The position numbers and the translations under genes are program-made. Below are positions 7,748 to 17,200 of a DNA stretch of 64,000 nt, piece by piece. The DNA comes from Zeaxanthinibacter enoshimensis. Its GTDB lineage: Bacteria > Bacteroidota > Bacteroidia > Flavobacteriales > Flavobacteriaceae. Under the pieces are notes generated by a model that saw only the letters and a list, made by a program, of their open reading frames with translations, had not been told where the DNA came from and ran no database searches. The DNA lies in contig NZ_SNYI01000003.1 in the NCBI RefSeq assembly GCF_004362865.1, positions 372,001 through 436,000 of the forward strand, in the 5' to 3' direction. Within the stretch, counting starts at the first letter, position 1, and each line of letters starts with the position of its first letter.

Positions 7748-7775
7748 GCGAACAGCCGAAGGCGCCCATCAAACC
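7748..7775 (+). repeat. 28-bp direct repeat, copy 1
   Basis: GCGAACAGCCGAAGGCGCCC followed by ATCAAACC; repeated at 8016-8043. It sits among AAACCGCAAACC-type iterations. Confidence 0.85.
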
Positions 7776-7812
7776 GCAAACCGTGAACAACCGCAGGTTT
7801 CCCTCGAACTTC

Positions 7813-7865
7813 AAATTTACCTGCCCGCCCGTGCCGGTCGGACGGGCCGAAGGCAGGCCTCGAAC
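7813..7865 (-). repeat. 53-bp inverted repeat, right copy
   Basis: Near-perfect reverse complement of 6028-6080. It contains CCTGCCCGCCCGTGCCGGTC followed by GGACGGGCCGAAGGCAGG. Confidence 0.85.
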
Positions 7866-8015
7866 TATTATAATTAGTGAAACAGTGATGCGGTGATGCG
7901 GTGACGCGGAAGGGAAACTCCGGGATACAGTCATGCCGTCACGCCGTCAAATAGATTAATCACAAACTAAATAGCTAGAATACACCTTTCGGAGGCAGTC
8001 TTCGAACTGCGAACA

Positions 8016-8043
8016 GCGAACAGCCGAAGGCGCCCATCAAACC
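8016..8043 (+). repeat. 28-bp direct repeat, copy 2
   Basis: Second copy of 7748-7775, about 270 bases downstream, in the same orientation and again followed by AAACCTCAAACCTCG-type iterations. Confidence 0.85.
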
Positions 8044-8174
8044 TCAAACCTCGAACCTCGAACTTCAACTTCGATCTGCATACTGCCTGAGGCAGGCCGT
8101 AATCCACGATTACTCTCAAATTATCAATTCAGCGTCAGTGATGAATAAAATCCCTGTATTAATACCCTCGGGGC

Positions 8175-8280
8175 ATCGATGAAATGCACACAGTTTCGGC
8201 CACTGGTTTTTTACCCGCTTTCCACTTATCGATGATAAAAAACACTTTAACCGATTATCGGTCAGATACCGAAAAATATA
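8175..8280 (+). promoter_or_regulatory. Shared upstream block with LytTR-like half-sites (gene at 8351)
   Basis: Collinear with 6899-7000. AAATGCAC lies 68 bases before the second half-site in both blocks. Half-sites are ATCGATGAT (8228-8236) and ACCGATTAT (8250-8258), again 22 bases start to start, and ACCGA recurs 18 bases later (8268). The segment from AACCGAT to CCGAAAAATA is nearly identical in both. The dyad is CCGAT-T-ATCGG (8251-8261). This conservation inside rapidly changing repeat DNA argues for function. Confidence 0.6.
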
Positions 8281-8293
8281 GGGCTTAGAGCGA

Positions 8294-8357
8294 CTTTCAT
8301 CGGGATGAGCCTCCCGCCGGACTTAACTTTAAAGTATAATTAAAGCCCCGATGAAAG
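8294..8357 (+). promoter_or_regulatory. Inverted repeat whose right arm contains the start codon
   Basis: CTTTCATCGGG (8294-8304) pairs perfectly with CCCGATGAAAG (8347-8357). The right arm includes the ATG at 8351. The 42-base loop is AT-rich. In the mRNA the start codon would be sequestered in an 11-bp stem, suggesting translational control. The sequence differs from the hairpin before the paralog at 7077 although its placement is alike. Confidence 0.6.
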
Positions 8358-8608
8358 CACTTTTTACCCTTACTCTTATCTTAATCTTCAGCGCAAACGC
8401 GCTGGCTCAAAATACTGATGCTAATGAGCAACTTAAAGCTGATACTGTGGACACTGCTCTGTTTGCTGGTGATAAGATTGGTGACGATAAAAAAGAGATT
8501 GAAGCGGATAATGGAAAGACCATAGCCAGACTTTACCGTTCTAAAAACTCACTGGTAAAAAAGGAACTCCAGTTCCGCACCAAAAGAAACAGTGCTAAAT
8601 TGTCGTAA
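8351..8608 (+). CDS. Small secreted protein, paralog of 7077-7289
   Basis: An 85-residue protein with a signal peptide (MKALFTLTLILIFSANALAQ, cleavage about residue 19), an acidic, Asp-rich middle (NTDANEQLKADTVDT ... GDDKKEIEADNGK) and a basic C-terminus ARLYRSKNSLVKKELQF followed by RTKRNSAKLS. It shares 18 of 27 C-terminal residues with the protein at 7077-7289 but has a longer middle. The mature form is about 65 residues. It is converged on by the amidohydrolase gene (6-base gap). No known domain is recognised. A surface, signalling or antimicrobial role is only speculation. Confidence 0.87.
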   Translation: MKALFTLTLILIFSANALAQNTDANEQLKADTVDTALFAGDKIGDDKKEIEADNGKTIARLYRSKNSLVKKELQFRTKRNSAKLS

Positions 8609-8614
8609 TCGCTA

Positions 8615-10192
8615 TTACTCGATCCCAGGCTGTTTGATCTGGTAGCCTGTTTTTTCCTTTTCCTTTTGTACCTGTTGCTTAACATCATCTAATAATGCCC
8701 TGGCATCATATATAATTCCATCCTTGATGGTGTATTTAACTCCGCCAACACGAACTACTTGGTTATCCTCCGTAAGCCGTACCGCTCCCGTTCCGTATAA
8801 AACCTTCAGGTTCTTTAACGGGTTCTCTTCCACAATTACAAAATCTGCTAGTTTCCCTATAGCGACTGTTCCAATCTGGTCTGCCATACCAAGGGCCTCT
8901 GCGCCATTAAGGGTTGCCGCACGGATTACCTCTAACGGGTGAAACCCTGCCTCCCGTAACAATTCCAGTTCCCGGATATAGGCAAACCCGTATAATTGGA
9001 AAATAAAACCTGAATCTGAACCTGCAGTCACCCTGCCACCCCTGTTCTTATATTCGTTCACAAAGGTCATCCATAAACGATAGTTGTTTTTCCAGGCTAC
9101 TTCCTGTTCCGTCCCCCAGTCATGCCAGTAGGATCCGTGAGAAATCTTACTGGGCTGGTAGAATTCCCATAAAGAAGGCAATGTATATTCTTCATGCCAT
9201 TCGGCTCGCCTGGCACGGTGCAGGTCCCTGCTGGCTTCATAAATGTTGAAAGTAGGATCCAGTGTAAAATCGAGGGCTAACAATTCGTCCATCACCTTGT
9301 TCCAGTGTTCTGAATAAGGTTCGGCGGCCTGTGCCCACAATTTACCGGCCTCCTCGAACCGGTGCTGTTCATTCTGGTAGTTGTAATCCAAGGGATAATC
9401 CTGAACAGTTCTATCATCAAACAAAGCTTCCGGTAATCCGTACCAATGCTCCATACTCGTAAGTCCCGCACGAGCCGAGTGGAGTACATTCCAGCGTGCT
9501 ACACTGAGCTGCGCATGGTGGGCCGCAGATCCTAAACCCAATTTCTTGTTTTCATCCAGGGCAGCAGTCATGATCTCGGGTTCTGCCCCAAAGAACTTTA
9601 TACCATCCGCTCCTTTTTCAGCATTGGCGCGCACCCATTTCCTGGCCTGTTCCGGGGTACTTATAGGGATATCATTCAATGGATTAAAAGAAGCACTTGT
9701 CTGACCAAAACCCGTATAGACAATAACCCTGGGGGCAATGATCTCGTTCTTGACGCTTTTTCTTTTCAGATCCATCGCAAAATCCACACCCCGGCCACTG
9801 GGTTCACGAACTGTAGTGATCCCATGTCCCATCCATAATTTGAAGACATAATCCGGCTCTGCTCCCTGGGCCACACCCCCGATGTGCCCGTGCATATCGA
9901 TAAACCCCGGTAATAGATACATTCCGGTTGCATCCAGTTCCCTGCCGCCCGGTATTAACTGTGGCCGGTCCTTATCCTTTATGGCGACCCCCGGGTATCC
10001 GACCACTTCAATTTGCTTGATGCGGTTGTCTTCAACAACAATATCTATCGGGCCCTGGGGCGGTGCCCCATTCCCGTTGATAAGCGTCACGCCCCTTATG
10101 ATCAACTGGTCAAAAGGGCCTTCTCCTTGTTGGGCAAAGGCAAAGGATAAGTTCAGTACCAAAAGGCAAGCAAATATGATTGGTCTTCTCAT
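8615..10192 (-). CDS. Secreted metal-dependent amidohydrolase
   Basis: A 525-residue protein with a signal peptide (MRRPIIFACLLVLNLSFAFA) and the amidohydrolase fold of the imidazolonepropionase-like group. The metal ligands of the first strand are in DMHGHIGG, then a Lys in GIKFFGA, His residues in HHAQLS and SMEHWYG, and the Asp in AGSDSGF. The C-terminal strand ADFVIVEENPL closes the composite beta-sandwich. I place the start at 10192 (signal peptide) rather than the upstream in-frame codon at 10240, which lies inside the previous gene. It follows the M14 peptidase by 7 bases, so the two are probably one operon acting on peptides or amides in the periplasm. Substrate unknown. Confidence 0.93.
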   Translation of the reverse strand: MRRPIIFACLLVLNLSFAFAQQGEGPFDQLIIRGVTLINGNGAPPQGPIDIVVEDNRIKQIEVVGYPGVAIKDKDRPQLIPGGRELDATGMYLLPGFIDMHGHIGGVAQGAEPDYVFKLWMGHGITTVREPSGRGVDFAMDLKRKSVKNEIIAPRVIVYTGFGQTSASFNPLNDIPISTPEQARKWVRANAEKGADGIKFFGAEPEIMTAALDENKKLGLGSAAHHAQLSVARWNVLHSARAGLTSMEHWYGLPEALFDDRTVQDYPLDYNYQNEQHRFEEAGKLWAQAAEPYSEHWNKVMDELLALDFTLDPTFNIYEASRDLHRARRAEWHEEYTLPSLWEFYQPSKISHGSYWHDWGTEQEVAWKNNYRLWMTFVNEYKNRGGRVTAGSDSGFIFQLYGFAYIRELELLREAGFHPLEVIRAATLNGAEALGMADQIGTVAIGKLADFVIVEENPLKNLKVLYGTGAVRLTEDNQVVRVGGVKYTIKDGIIYDARALLDDVKQQVQKEKEKTGYQIKQPGIE

Positions 10193-10199
10193 CAGTATG

Positions 10200-12716
10200 T
10201 TAGTTTGGAATTTCGATATATTCTCCCAGAAAGAGTGCATTCAGGAATAGTTTGTTGGTCCCGTACCAGGAGCCCCGGAAGTTAGGATTGTCCGCGAAGA
10301 GGACTACCCGACCGCTTCCCAATGGACTCGTTATGATCGAAGCTGAAGGCTTAAGATAATTTTCCATGTTCTTTTTGGTAATAAAACCATCTATGTGCGG
10401 GTTAGCGGTATATTTGGCCACTGTAGCGTATTCATTCTTGCTGGGGGCTAACCAAACTTCGTTATTCTTATAGACCGGGATTACCTGATCCCTGTAACCA
10501 AAGCCCAGGGGATGGGTAGTATCCAGCGATGCTTTTAAAATGACACCACCTACACTTTCTTTCCCAAGGTGTTCATCCGCATCCACGTAGGGCAGCCGCT
10601 CCGGAATAGCCAGGCTGTCTTTCTCAACTTTTGTGAGCTTTTCATCTACCCATTTCTTGTCTATGATATACTCAGATGCAGATCCGATAGTGATGAGGGT
10701 ATTTCCCTGCTTTACCCAGGAAACGATCTTGTCTTTTTCAGCATCGGTCAGGTGGTAATTCCCCGATACCATCACTAAACTTTCATACTTGCTCAGATCC
10801 GCCCTTCCCAGGTTGCGCATAGGGATCTTGGTGATCGGCATATGAACCCGTGTATCCAGCAGGTGCCAGACTTCTCCCGCTTCATAGGATCTAACCCCAT
10901 TCCCTACTAACATCGCTGCTTTGGGTTCCTTTAAAGGTTTGATAAAGCGACTCCCCAGGTCCACACCATTAAGGTTAAGGCCGGTAGATACCGCGTGCAC
11001 CGGTACCTGGAATTTTTCCTGGGCTTTTTTTACCAGTTCATGTACCTGCCCGGAATCCTTTTTCTGCAGCTGTACAGGTAAGACTAATGCCCCATAATTA
11101 AACTTCTTGGAGCCATTATCACTCCTGACCGTAAACGGTTTAAATGCTGAGGCTAATACCAGGCCTTCTTTCTGCAGGTAATACAAAGCTGCCGGGGTGT
11201 TGTAATCATCCCAATCCAGGATATAGGCATAGTCTGATCTTTCAACAATCTTGACATTGACCACGGTTTCAGCACTGCTGATCTCATTCCCCAGTTTCAG
11301 GCTGCTCACCGGCTGGTAATTCATATTGTAGAAATTTGCTACAGACCAGGCTGATGCATCGTAATATACGCTGTCCCTGTATTTGTCATAGGTCTCGAAC
11401 ATCGTCTGCACCATGCGGTACTGCGGTTGTTTTGTAGGAACTACATACCCACTATCTGCCGATTCATATACTTTGATCCTGTGCAGCAGTAACTTGTCAA
11501 TAAAAGCCTTTACCCGGTTCTGGTCGTTCGTGGCATTGAATTTATAACCCCTGATACGCGAGTCATCGGCGTTTTTGAGGGCCGACCTGAAGAATCTCCT
11601 CTGGTAATCCTTTAAATATTCTTTGTTCTCCACCGCAGCTTTTACGGTAGTTAAACTGGAAACATACTGGTTGCGGATAGTGAAAGGGAAAGTGATCTCA
11701 CCGTAGGCTGTGGTTTGTTTATGTCCGCGCGAACTGGCTTGTTCGAATAAAAGACCGAGCCCGCCCTGGAGATCCGGGTAGGATGATCCATAGCCTGGGT
11801 AGGTACCGTCAAATACTTCTTTGGTAAAATAGAGGGAACCTATACTGTCCAGGGCGGCAGCAAAATAATCCCCGAATAGATTATTGAGATCTTCATAATT
11901 TTCTTTAGGCATGATGGGGTCCAGGCTTCCATTTGCCTTCATAGGCTCAAAGAAATAGGTGCTCTGTGTTCCCATCTCGTGGAAATCAGTGACAACATTG
12001 GGGTACCAATGATGGTACCAGTTCAGCTTTCCACGGCTCTCGGGGTTAATCCCGAGTAACCAGTCCCGGTTGAGGTCAAACCAGTAATGATTGGTTCTTC
12101 CTGCGGGCCACATTTCGTTATGTTCAGCATCCTGGGGATCCGCGACTAAGGGGTTAGACCGGAAAGAATTGGCCCATTGGGTATGACGATCCCTGCCATC
12201 CGGGTTGATCGTGGGATCCAGAAAGATAACAGCCTGGTCCCGGTACCTGGCAATAGCAGGATGTTCCGAGGCTACGAGTGTATATGCTGCCAGTAAGGCC
12301 GCTTCTGAACTGGATGGTTCGTTCCCGTGTACGTTGTACGCCAGGTTAATGAAAACAGGCATATTTTCTGGTATGGCTTCCTGGTTCTCAGGTTGGGTAA
12401 GTTTAAGATGTTGCTGCCGCAGCTCTTCGAGCTTTTCTAACTTGTCTGGTGTGGTTACCGTAAGCATTACCAGTTTACGGCCTTCATGGGTTTTACCGTA
12501 ATAGGAGATAGAGGCGCGATCGGAGACTTCGGCCAGTTTCTCCAGGTACGATACAATAAGATCGTGCCTGGTATGCATTTCACCGATCACGTAGCCGAGA
12601 TAGGTTTCAGGGCTTGGTATTTCCGGGTTGTAAGGTTGGTAGTTTTTAAGGAAGTAGTCTTGTGCAGGCAGGAGAGCATGGCAACAGAATGCCATGAATA
12701 GTAATAGTTTTTTCAT
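10200..12716 (-). CDS. Secreted M14-family zinc carboxypeptidase
   Basis: An 838-residue protein with signal peptide MKKLLLFMAFCCHALLPAQ. The N-terminal half is a carboxypeptidase A-type domain: the zinc-binding H-x-x-E in NVHGNEPSSSEAAL (about residue 130), a later zinc His in TDFHEMGTQS (about 240) and a candidate catalytic Glu in LLFEQASSRG (about 325). The C-terminal 400 residues resemble a glutamine amidotransferase-like/ThuA-type fold and are typical of this Bacteroidota family. It probably removes C-terminal residues from peptides in the periplasm. It is the first gene of a two-gene set with the amidohydrolase. Confidence 0.94.
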   Translation of the reverse strand: MKKLLLFMAFCCHALLPAQDYFLKNYQPYNPEIPSPETYLGYVIGEMHTRHDLIVSYLEKLAEVSDRASISYYGKTHEGRKLVMLTVTTPDKLEKLEELRQQHLKLTQPENQEAIPENMPVFINLAYNVHGNEPSSSEAALLAAYTLVASEHPAIARYRDQAVIFLDPTINPDGRDRHTQWANSFRSNPLVADPQDAEHNEMWPAGRTNHYWFDLNRDWLLGINPESRGKLNWYHHWYPNVVTDFHEMGTQSTYFFEPMKANGSLDPIMPKENYEDLNNLFGDYFAAALDSIGSLYFTKEVFDGTYPGYGSSYPDLQGGLGLLFEQASSRGHKQTTAYGEITFPFTIRNQYVSSLTTVKAAVENKEYLKDYQRRFFRSALKNADDSRIRGYKFNATNDQNRVKAFIDKLLLHRIKVYESADSGYVVPTKQPQYRMVQTMFETYDKYRDSVYYDASAWSVANFYNMNYQPVSSLKLGNEISSAETVVNVKIVERSDYAYILDWDDYNTPAALYYLQKEGLVLASAFKPFTVRSDNGSKKFNYGALVLPVQLQKKDSGQVHELVKKAQEKFQVPVHAVSTGLNLNGVDLGSRFIKPLKEPKAAMLVGNGVRSYEAGEVWHLLDTRVHMPITKIPMRNLGRADLSKYESLVMVSGNYHLTDAEKDKIVSWVKQGNTLITIGSASEYIIDKKWVDEKLTKVEKDSLAIPERLPYVDADEHLGKESVGGVILKASLDTTHPLGFGYRDQVIPVYKNNEVWLAPSKNEYATVAKYTANPHIDGFITKKNMENYLKPSASIITSPLGSGRVVLFADNPNFRGSWYGTNKLFLNALFLGEYIEIPN

Positions 12717-12802
12717 TCGGTACTTTCATTAATTTTCTTGCTTTTAAATATAGCAATTAAATTATGGAAGCTAAGGGTTATGATAGTGCCGGGACAGGGC
12801 TT

Positions 12803-14017
12803 TCAGATCACCGATTGAACATTTTCACCTACTTCCCTGAATTTGAGGATATAATTGGTCCCTTTTTTCGAGGTATCCCTGCTGATAGACCCTTTTAACT
12901 GTCGCGCCAGGTTATGGATCAGTTTTAAACCGAGAGACTTGGAATTTTTCATATTGATGTTTTCCGGGTATCCTACCCCGTTATCCCCGATCATCAGTAC
13001 GTATTCCTCATGGGCTACTTTCCTCAGGGTAATATGGATCTCACCTTCTTCCTCGTCCTTAATCCCGTATTTAAGTGCATTCGTTATTGTTTCGTTGATA
13101 AGCAGCCCCAGCGGGATAGCTGTATCTATTCCCAGTTGGATATCCGGGATATCAATGCGGAGACTTACATTATCTGTAGCGCCTTTAACTGACTTTACGA
13201 GGTACTCGCCTAATTCCTGGACATAGGAGCTGTATTCTATCTTCGAGATATCTTCGCGCATGTAGAGCATTTCATGAACCATGGCCATAGAGATCACACG
13301 GTTCTGGCTGCTCTTTATCAGGGTACGCATCCTTTCATCAGAAATACTGCGCGCCTGCAGGCTCAGCAGGCTGGAAACCGTCTGCAGGTTGTTCTTTACC
13401 CTGTGGTGAACCTCTTTCAGCAGCGTCTCTTTCTCTTTGATCTGCTGCTCCAGTTCGTGTTTGGTCTTATAGAGGTTATGATGCGCTCTTAAAAGGTTCT
13501 TTCCCAGTACGCCTCCGAGCAGGTACACAGAAAAAAGGATACTGAGGAAACTGAAGAGATTTTGGGAATCAGCAGGCACCACGTTTTGCGTGAGCGAGTA
13601 CTCGGAGATTCCCTGCACATAGATCAGTATGATCAGGAGTATACTGATATACAGGTAGATCTTCCCGTAATTCCGGGTAGATGTATAACCTGCGAAGACA
13701 ACCACGGCCAGTACAAAAATAAAGGAGCTGTTGATTCCCCCGGTAAAGAGGGTAATAATGATGGACGAGATCAGCCCTGAGATCGAAATAACATTATAGG
13801 TAAGCGTAAGGTTCTTGTGATACTTATACGCCAGGGTATTCAGCAAGTTAAGCACACCAAATCCTATGAAGATATATGGGACAACCTCCATGATATCCAG
13901 TAAGAAAATGCACAGCAAGCCGAAGACAAATGAAAATATAGAAGAGAAATAACTAACCCTCAGGGTCAGGCTTACTTTATCTCTCAGCCTGTCCTGGTCT
14001 AGTATGGTTGTAAGCAT
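12803..14017 (-). CDS. Membrane sensor histidine kinase, HisKA_2 type
   Basis: A 404-residue kinase. About residues 25-175 form five to six membrane helices with no large periplasmic loop. A short coiled coil (HELEQQIKEKETLL) leads to the phosphoacceptor box KEVHHRVKNNLQTVSSLLSL (His about 205), the HisKA_2 signature. The ATPase domain follows with NETITNALKYG, DNGVGYPE and SLGLKLIHNLARQL (about 305-390). No response regulator gene is adjacent, so its partner is elsewhere. It is flanked by an 86-base gap on the downstream side and the secA terminator upstream, and stands alone. Confidence 0.95.
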   Translation of the reverse strand: MLTTILDQDRLRDKVSLTLRVSYFSSIFSFVFGLLCIFLLDIMEVVPYIFIGFGVLNLLNTLAYKYHKNLTLTYNVISISGLISSIIITLFTGGINSSFIFVLAVVVFAGYTSTRNYGKIYLYISILLIILIYVQGISEYSLTQNVVPADSQNLFSFLSILFSVYLLGGVLGKNLLRAHHNLYKTKHELEQQIKEKETLLKEVHHRVKNNLQTVSSLLSLQARSISDERMRTLIKSSQNRVISMAMVHEMLYMREDISKIEYSSYVQELGEYLVKSVKGATDNVSLRIDIPDIQLGIDTAIPLGLLINETITNALKYGIKDEEEGEIHITLRKVAHEEYVLMIGDNGVGYPENINMKNSKSLGLKLIHNLARQLKGSISRDTSKKGTNYILKFREVGENVQSVI

Positions 14018-14243
14018 GGAGCAATTTTTTCTACGTTCATTGGCCTGCTCAAAATACGAAAAGAACCGATATAATATAGCGCAGCAACGTAATTACATGG
14101 CGTAAAGCTAAATATGTTTTGTCATATAATCAAAAACTTTTAAGAAGTTTCTTACAAATATGACCAGGAGAATTGATTGGTTTCCAGCCTGGTATTATAC
14201 CTAAAATTATGAGAGACAGGGCTGTCCCACAACAGCACAGAAT

Positions 14244-14275
14244 AAAAAAAGCGACTGGCAAAAGTCGCTTTTTTT
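14244..14275 (-). terminator. Intrinsic terminator downstream of secA
   Basis: A perfect 13-bp stem (14244-14256 with 14263-14275: seven A, GCGACT, then the complement ending in seven T) around a six-base loop. It lies 14 bases past the secA stop. The A and T runs on both sides make it work in either direction, but only secA reads into it. Confidence 0.9.
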
Positions 14276-14289
14276 CTCTGTTCACTGCT

Positions 14290-17200
14290 TTAATCCTGGT
14301 CGATCAGGACCCATTCTCCCCGGTCTATCAGCGGTTCGGCTTGTTTATACTTAACAACCTTACTCTCCCCGGAGCGGATATTCTTTATAGTGACCCTGTC
14401 ATTTCGCCCGATCTTTGGCTTTTCCCTGGTAATGGTCTCCGTTACCGACGGCCTGTTACCCTGTGTCTGTCCTGCAGCCCTGTTCTGGGCGGCAAGTTCA
14501 TCACTGTTAGGGATCTCCTCTTTAGAGGTCTGCAGTTTTTCTTTCGGACGCCTTACCTGGCGTTCTTCCTGGATCTCGTTAGTACTGGCCGATGGTAGTT
14601 CTCCTTTAAATAAGAAAGAAACTACTTCTTTGTTGACCTTCTCTATCATTTCTTTGAAGAGCTCAAAGGCTTCAAACTTGTAAATCAGTAAAGGATCCTT
14701 TTGTTCGTGTACTGCCAGCTGTACGGACTGTTTTAATTCGTCCATTTTTCTCAGGTGGGTCTTCCAGGCATCGTCAATAATAGCGAGGGTGATGTTCTTT
14801 TCAAAATCATTGACCAGTTGTTTCCCGTTACTTTCATAGGCTTCCTGCAGGTTAGTAACAACGTTCAGGGTCTTAATGCCATCTGTAAAGGGAACCACTA
14901 TTCTCTCGAAGGAATTCGAGTTGTCTTCGTATACCCTCTTGATCACGGGTAGTGCAGCAGCAGCACTCCGCTCCATTTTCAGCTGGTAGTTCTTATAGGC
15001 TTCGTGGTAAACTTTATTCGCCAGTTCAGCAATACCCATTTTACCGAATTCCTCTTCAGTGACCGGGGCCGTGATAGCGAAATACTTGATCAGTTCAAAC
15101 TCGAAGTTCTTATAATCATTGGCGGTTTTATTAAACTCGGAGATCACCTCGGAAGTATCGTAGATCATGTTGGCGATATCCAGTTTCAGGCGGTCGCCCT
15201 GTAAAGCGTGTCTCCTTCTTTTATATACCACCTCACGCTGGGCGTTCATCACATCATCGTATTCCAGGAGTCGCTTCCGGATCCCGAAGTTGTTTTCCTC
15301 AACTTTTTTCTGGGCCCGCTCAATGGATTTGGTCATCATAGAGTGCTGAATCACTTCGCCCTCTTCAAGCCCCATACGGTCCATCATTTTTGCAACCCGG
15401 TCAGATCCGAACAGGCGCATCAGGTTGTCTTCCAGGGACACGTAGAACTGTGAACTTCCCGGATCTCCCTGGCGCCCCGAACGTCCTCGCAGCTGTCGGT
15501 CCACACGACGTGAATCGTGCCGTTCCGTACCGATGATCGCAAGACCACCTGCTTCCTTTACTTCTTTACTCAGCTTAATATCCGTTCCCCTACCGGCCAT
15601 GTTGGTCGCGATAGTAACTATTCCGGCTTTACCGGCTTCGGCAACGATATCCGCTTCTTTCTTGTGTAATTTGGCATTAAGTACGTTATGGTTGATCTTT
15701 CTGAGGGTAAGCATCCTGGAAAGCAATTCAGAAACCTCTACAGATGTGGTACCGATCAGTACCGGTCTGCCTTGTTCTGAAAGTTTTGTCACCTCATCAA
15801 TGATGGCGTTGTATTTTTCCCTTTTGGTCTTGTAGATAAGATCGTTCCTATCATCCCTGGCAATCGGTCTGTTGGTAGGGATCTCCATCACATCCAATTC
15901 GTAGATCTCCCAGAATTCCCCTGCTTCGGTTACAGCAGTACCGGTCATACCTGCCAGTTTCTTATACATCCGGAAATAGTTCTGCAGGGTAACCGTGGCG
16001 AATGTCTGCGTCATAGCTTCGATCTTCACATTCTCCTTGGCCTCTATAGCCTGGTGAAGTCCGTCAGAATAACGACGCCCATCCATGATCCTACCGGTCT
16101 GCTCATCAACGATCATGACCTTGTTATCCATAACAACGTACTCTACATCCTTTTCGAACAGGGTATAGGCTTTGAGCAGCTGGCTCATGGTATGGATCCG
16201 CTCGCTTTTGATCGCAAAATCTTTGAAGAGCTCTTCTTTCAATGCAGCTTCCTTTTCAATTTCCAGGTCCTGGCTCTCGATCTTTGCGATCTCGCTTCCA
16301 ATATCCGGCATGACAAAGAAATCTTTGGACTGGTCGCCGGAGATGTATTCGATCCCCTTATCGGTCAGTTCTATCTGGTTATTCTTCTCATCGATCACAA
16401 AAAGAAGTTCGGCGTCAACCTGGTGCATTTCCCGGTTGTTGTCCTGCATATAGACATTCTCTGTCTTCTGCAGTAACTGCTTAATTCCTTCTTCACTCAG
16501 GAATTTGATCAAAGCTTTATTCTTCGGAAGACCACGGTGTACGCGCAGCAACTGGAAACCACCTTCTTTAGTATCCCCAGCAGCGATCAGTTTCTTTGCT
16601 TCAGCAAGGACTCCGGTAAGGTATTGCTTTTGCTTTTGTACAATGTCAGCAACCTTTGGCTTCAGTTCATTAAATTCATGCCTGTCACCTTCAGGTACGG
16701 GACCGGAAATAATTAGCGGGGTACGGGCGTCGTCTATCAGTACGGAATCCACCTCATCCACTATAGCATAGTGATGTGGTCGCTGAACCAGGTCGTCAGG
16801 TTTATGCGCCATGTTATCCCTCAGGTAATCAAAACCAAATTCGTTATTGGTACCGTAGGTAATGTCTGCGTTATAAGCTGCCCTTCTGCCATCGGAATTG
16901 GGCTGGTGTTTGTCTATACAATCTACGGTGAGACCGTGAAATTCAAAGATAGGAGCCATCCAGGCACTATCCCTTTTCGCCAGGTAATCGTTAACCGTTA
17001 CCAGGTGAGCACCGTTACCGGTAAGTGCATTGAGGTAGAGTGGGAGGGTGGCGACAAGAGTTTTTCCTTCACCCGTCTGCATTTCGGCAATTTTACCCTG
17101 GTGCAGTGCTATTCCCCCGATGAGCTGTACATCGTAGTGTACCATATCCCAAGTTACTTCTTTACCTGCAGCGTCCCATGAATTCTGCCATACAGCGGTA

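Larger units (their letters stand above)
7290..8174. repeat. Repeat-rich gene-poor island, right half
   Basis: No convincing gene. The stretch carries the same repeats as the left half but mostly reversed: CCTCGAACTTCAAACTTC-type iterations (7397-7425, 7800-7816, 8040-8068), three GTGATGC(A/G) octamers (7607-7630) next to the palindrome at 7576-7607, further octamers near 7885-7908, the 53-bp inverted repeat, and a direct repeat (7748-7775, 8016-8043). It also has short runs such as GGGGACAGGGGGGACA near 7465-7495. Confidence 0.82.

Noticed and set aside
7686-7934. 82-codon minus-strand frame in the right half of the island
   Set aside because: It is translated from the 53-bp inverted repeat and CGAAC-type iterations, so it is not a gene.
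5880-8350. Possible insertion sequence in the repeat island
   Set aside because: No transposase-like coding sequence and no terminal inverted repeat with target duplication could be found; the 53-bp repeats remain unexplained.
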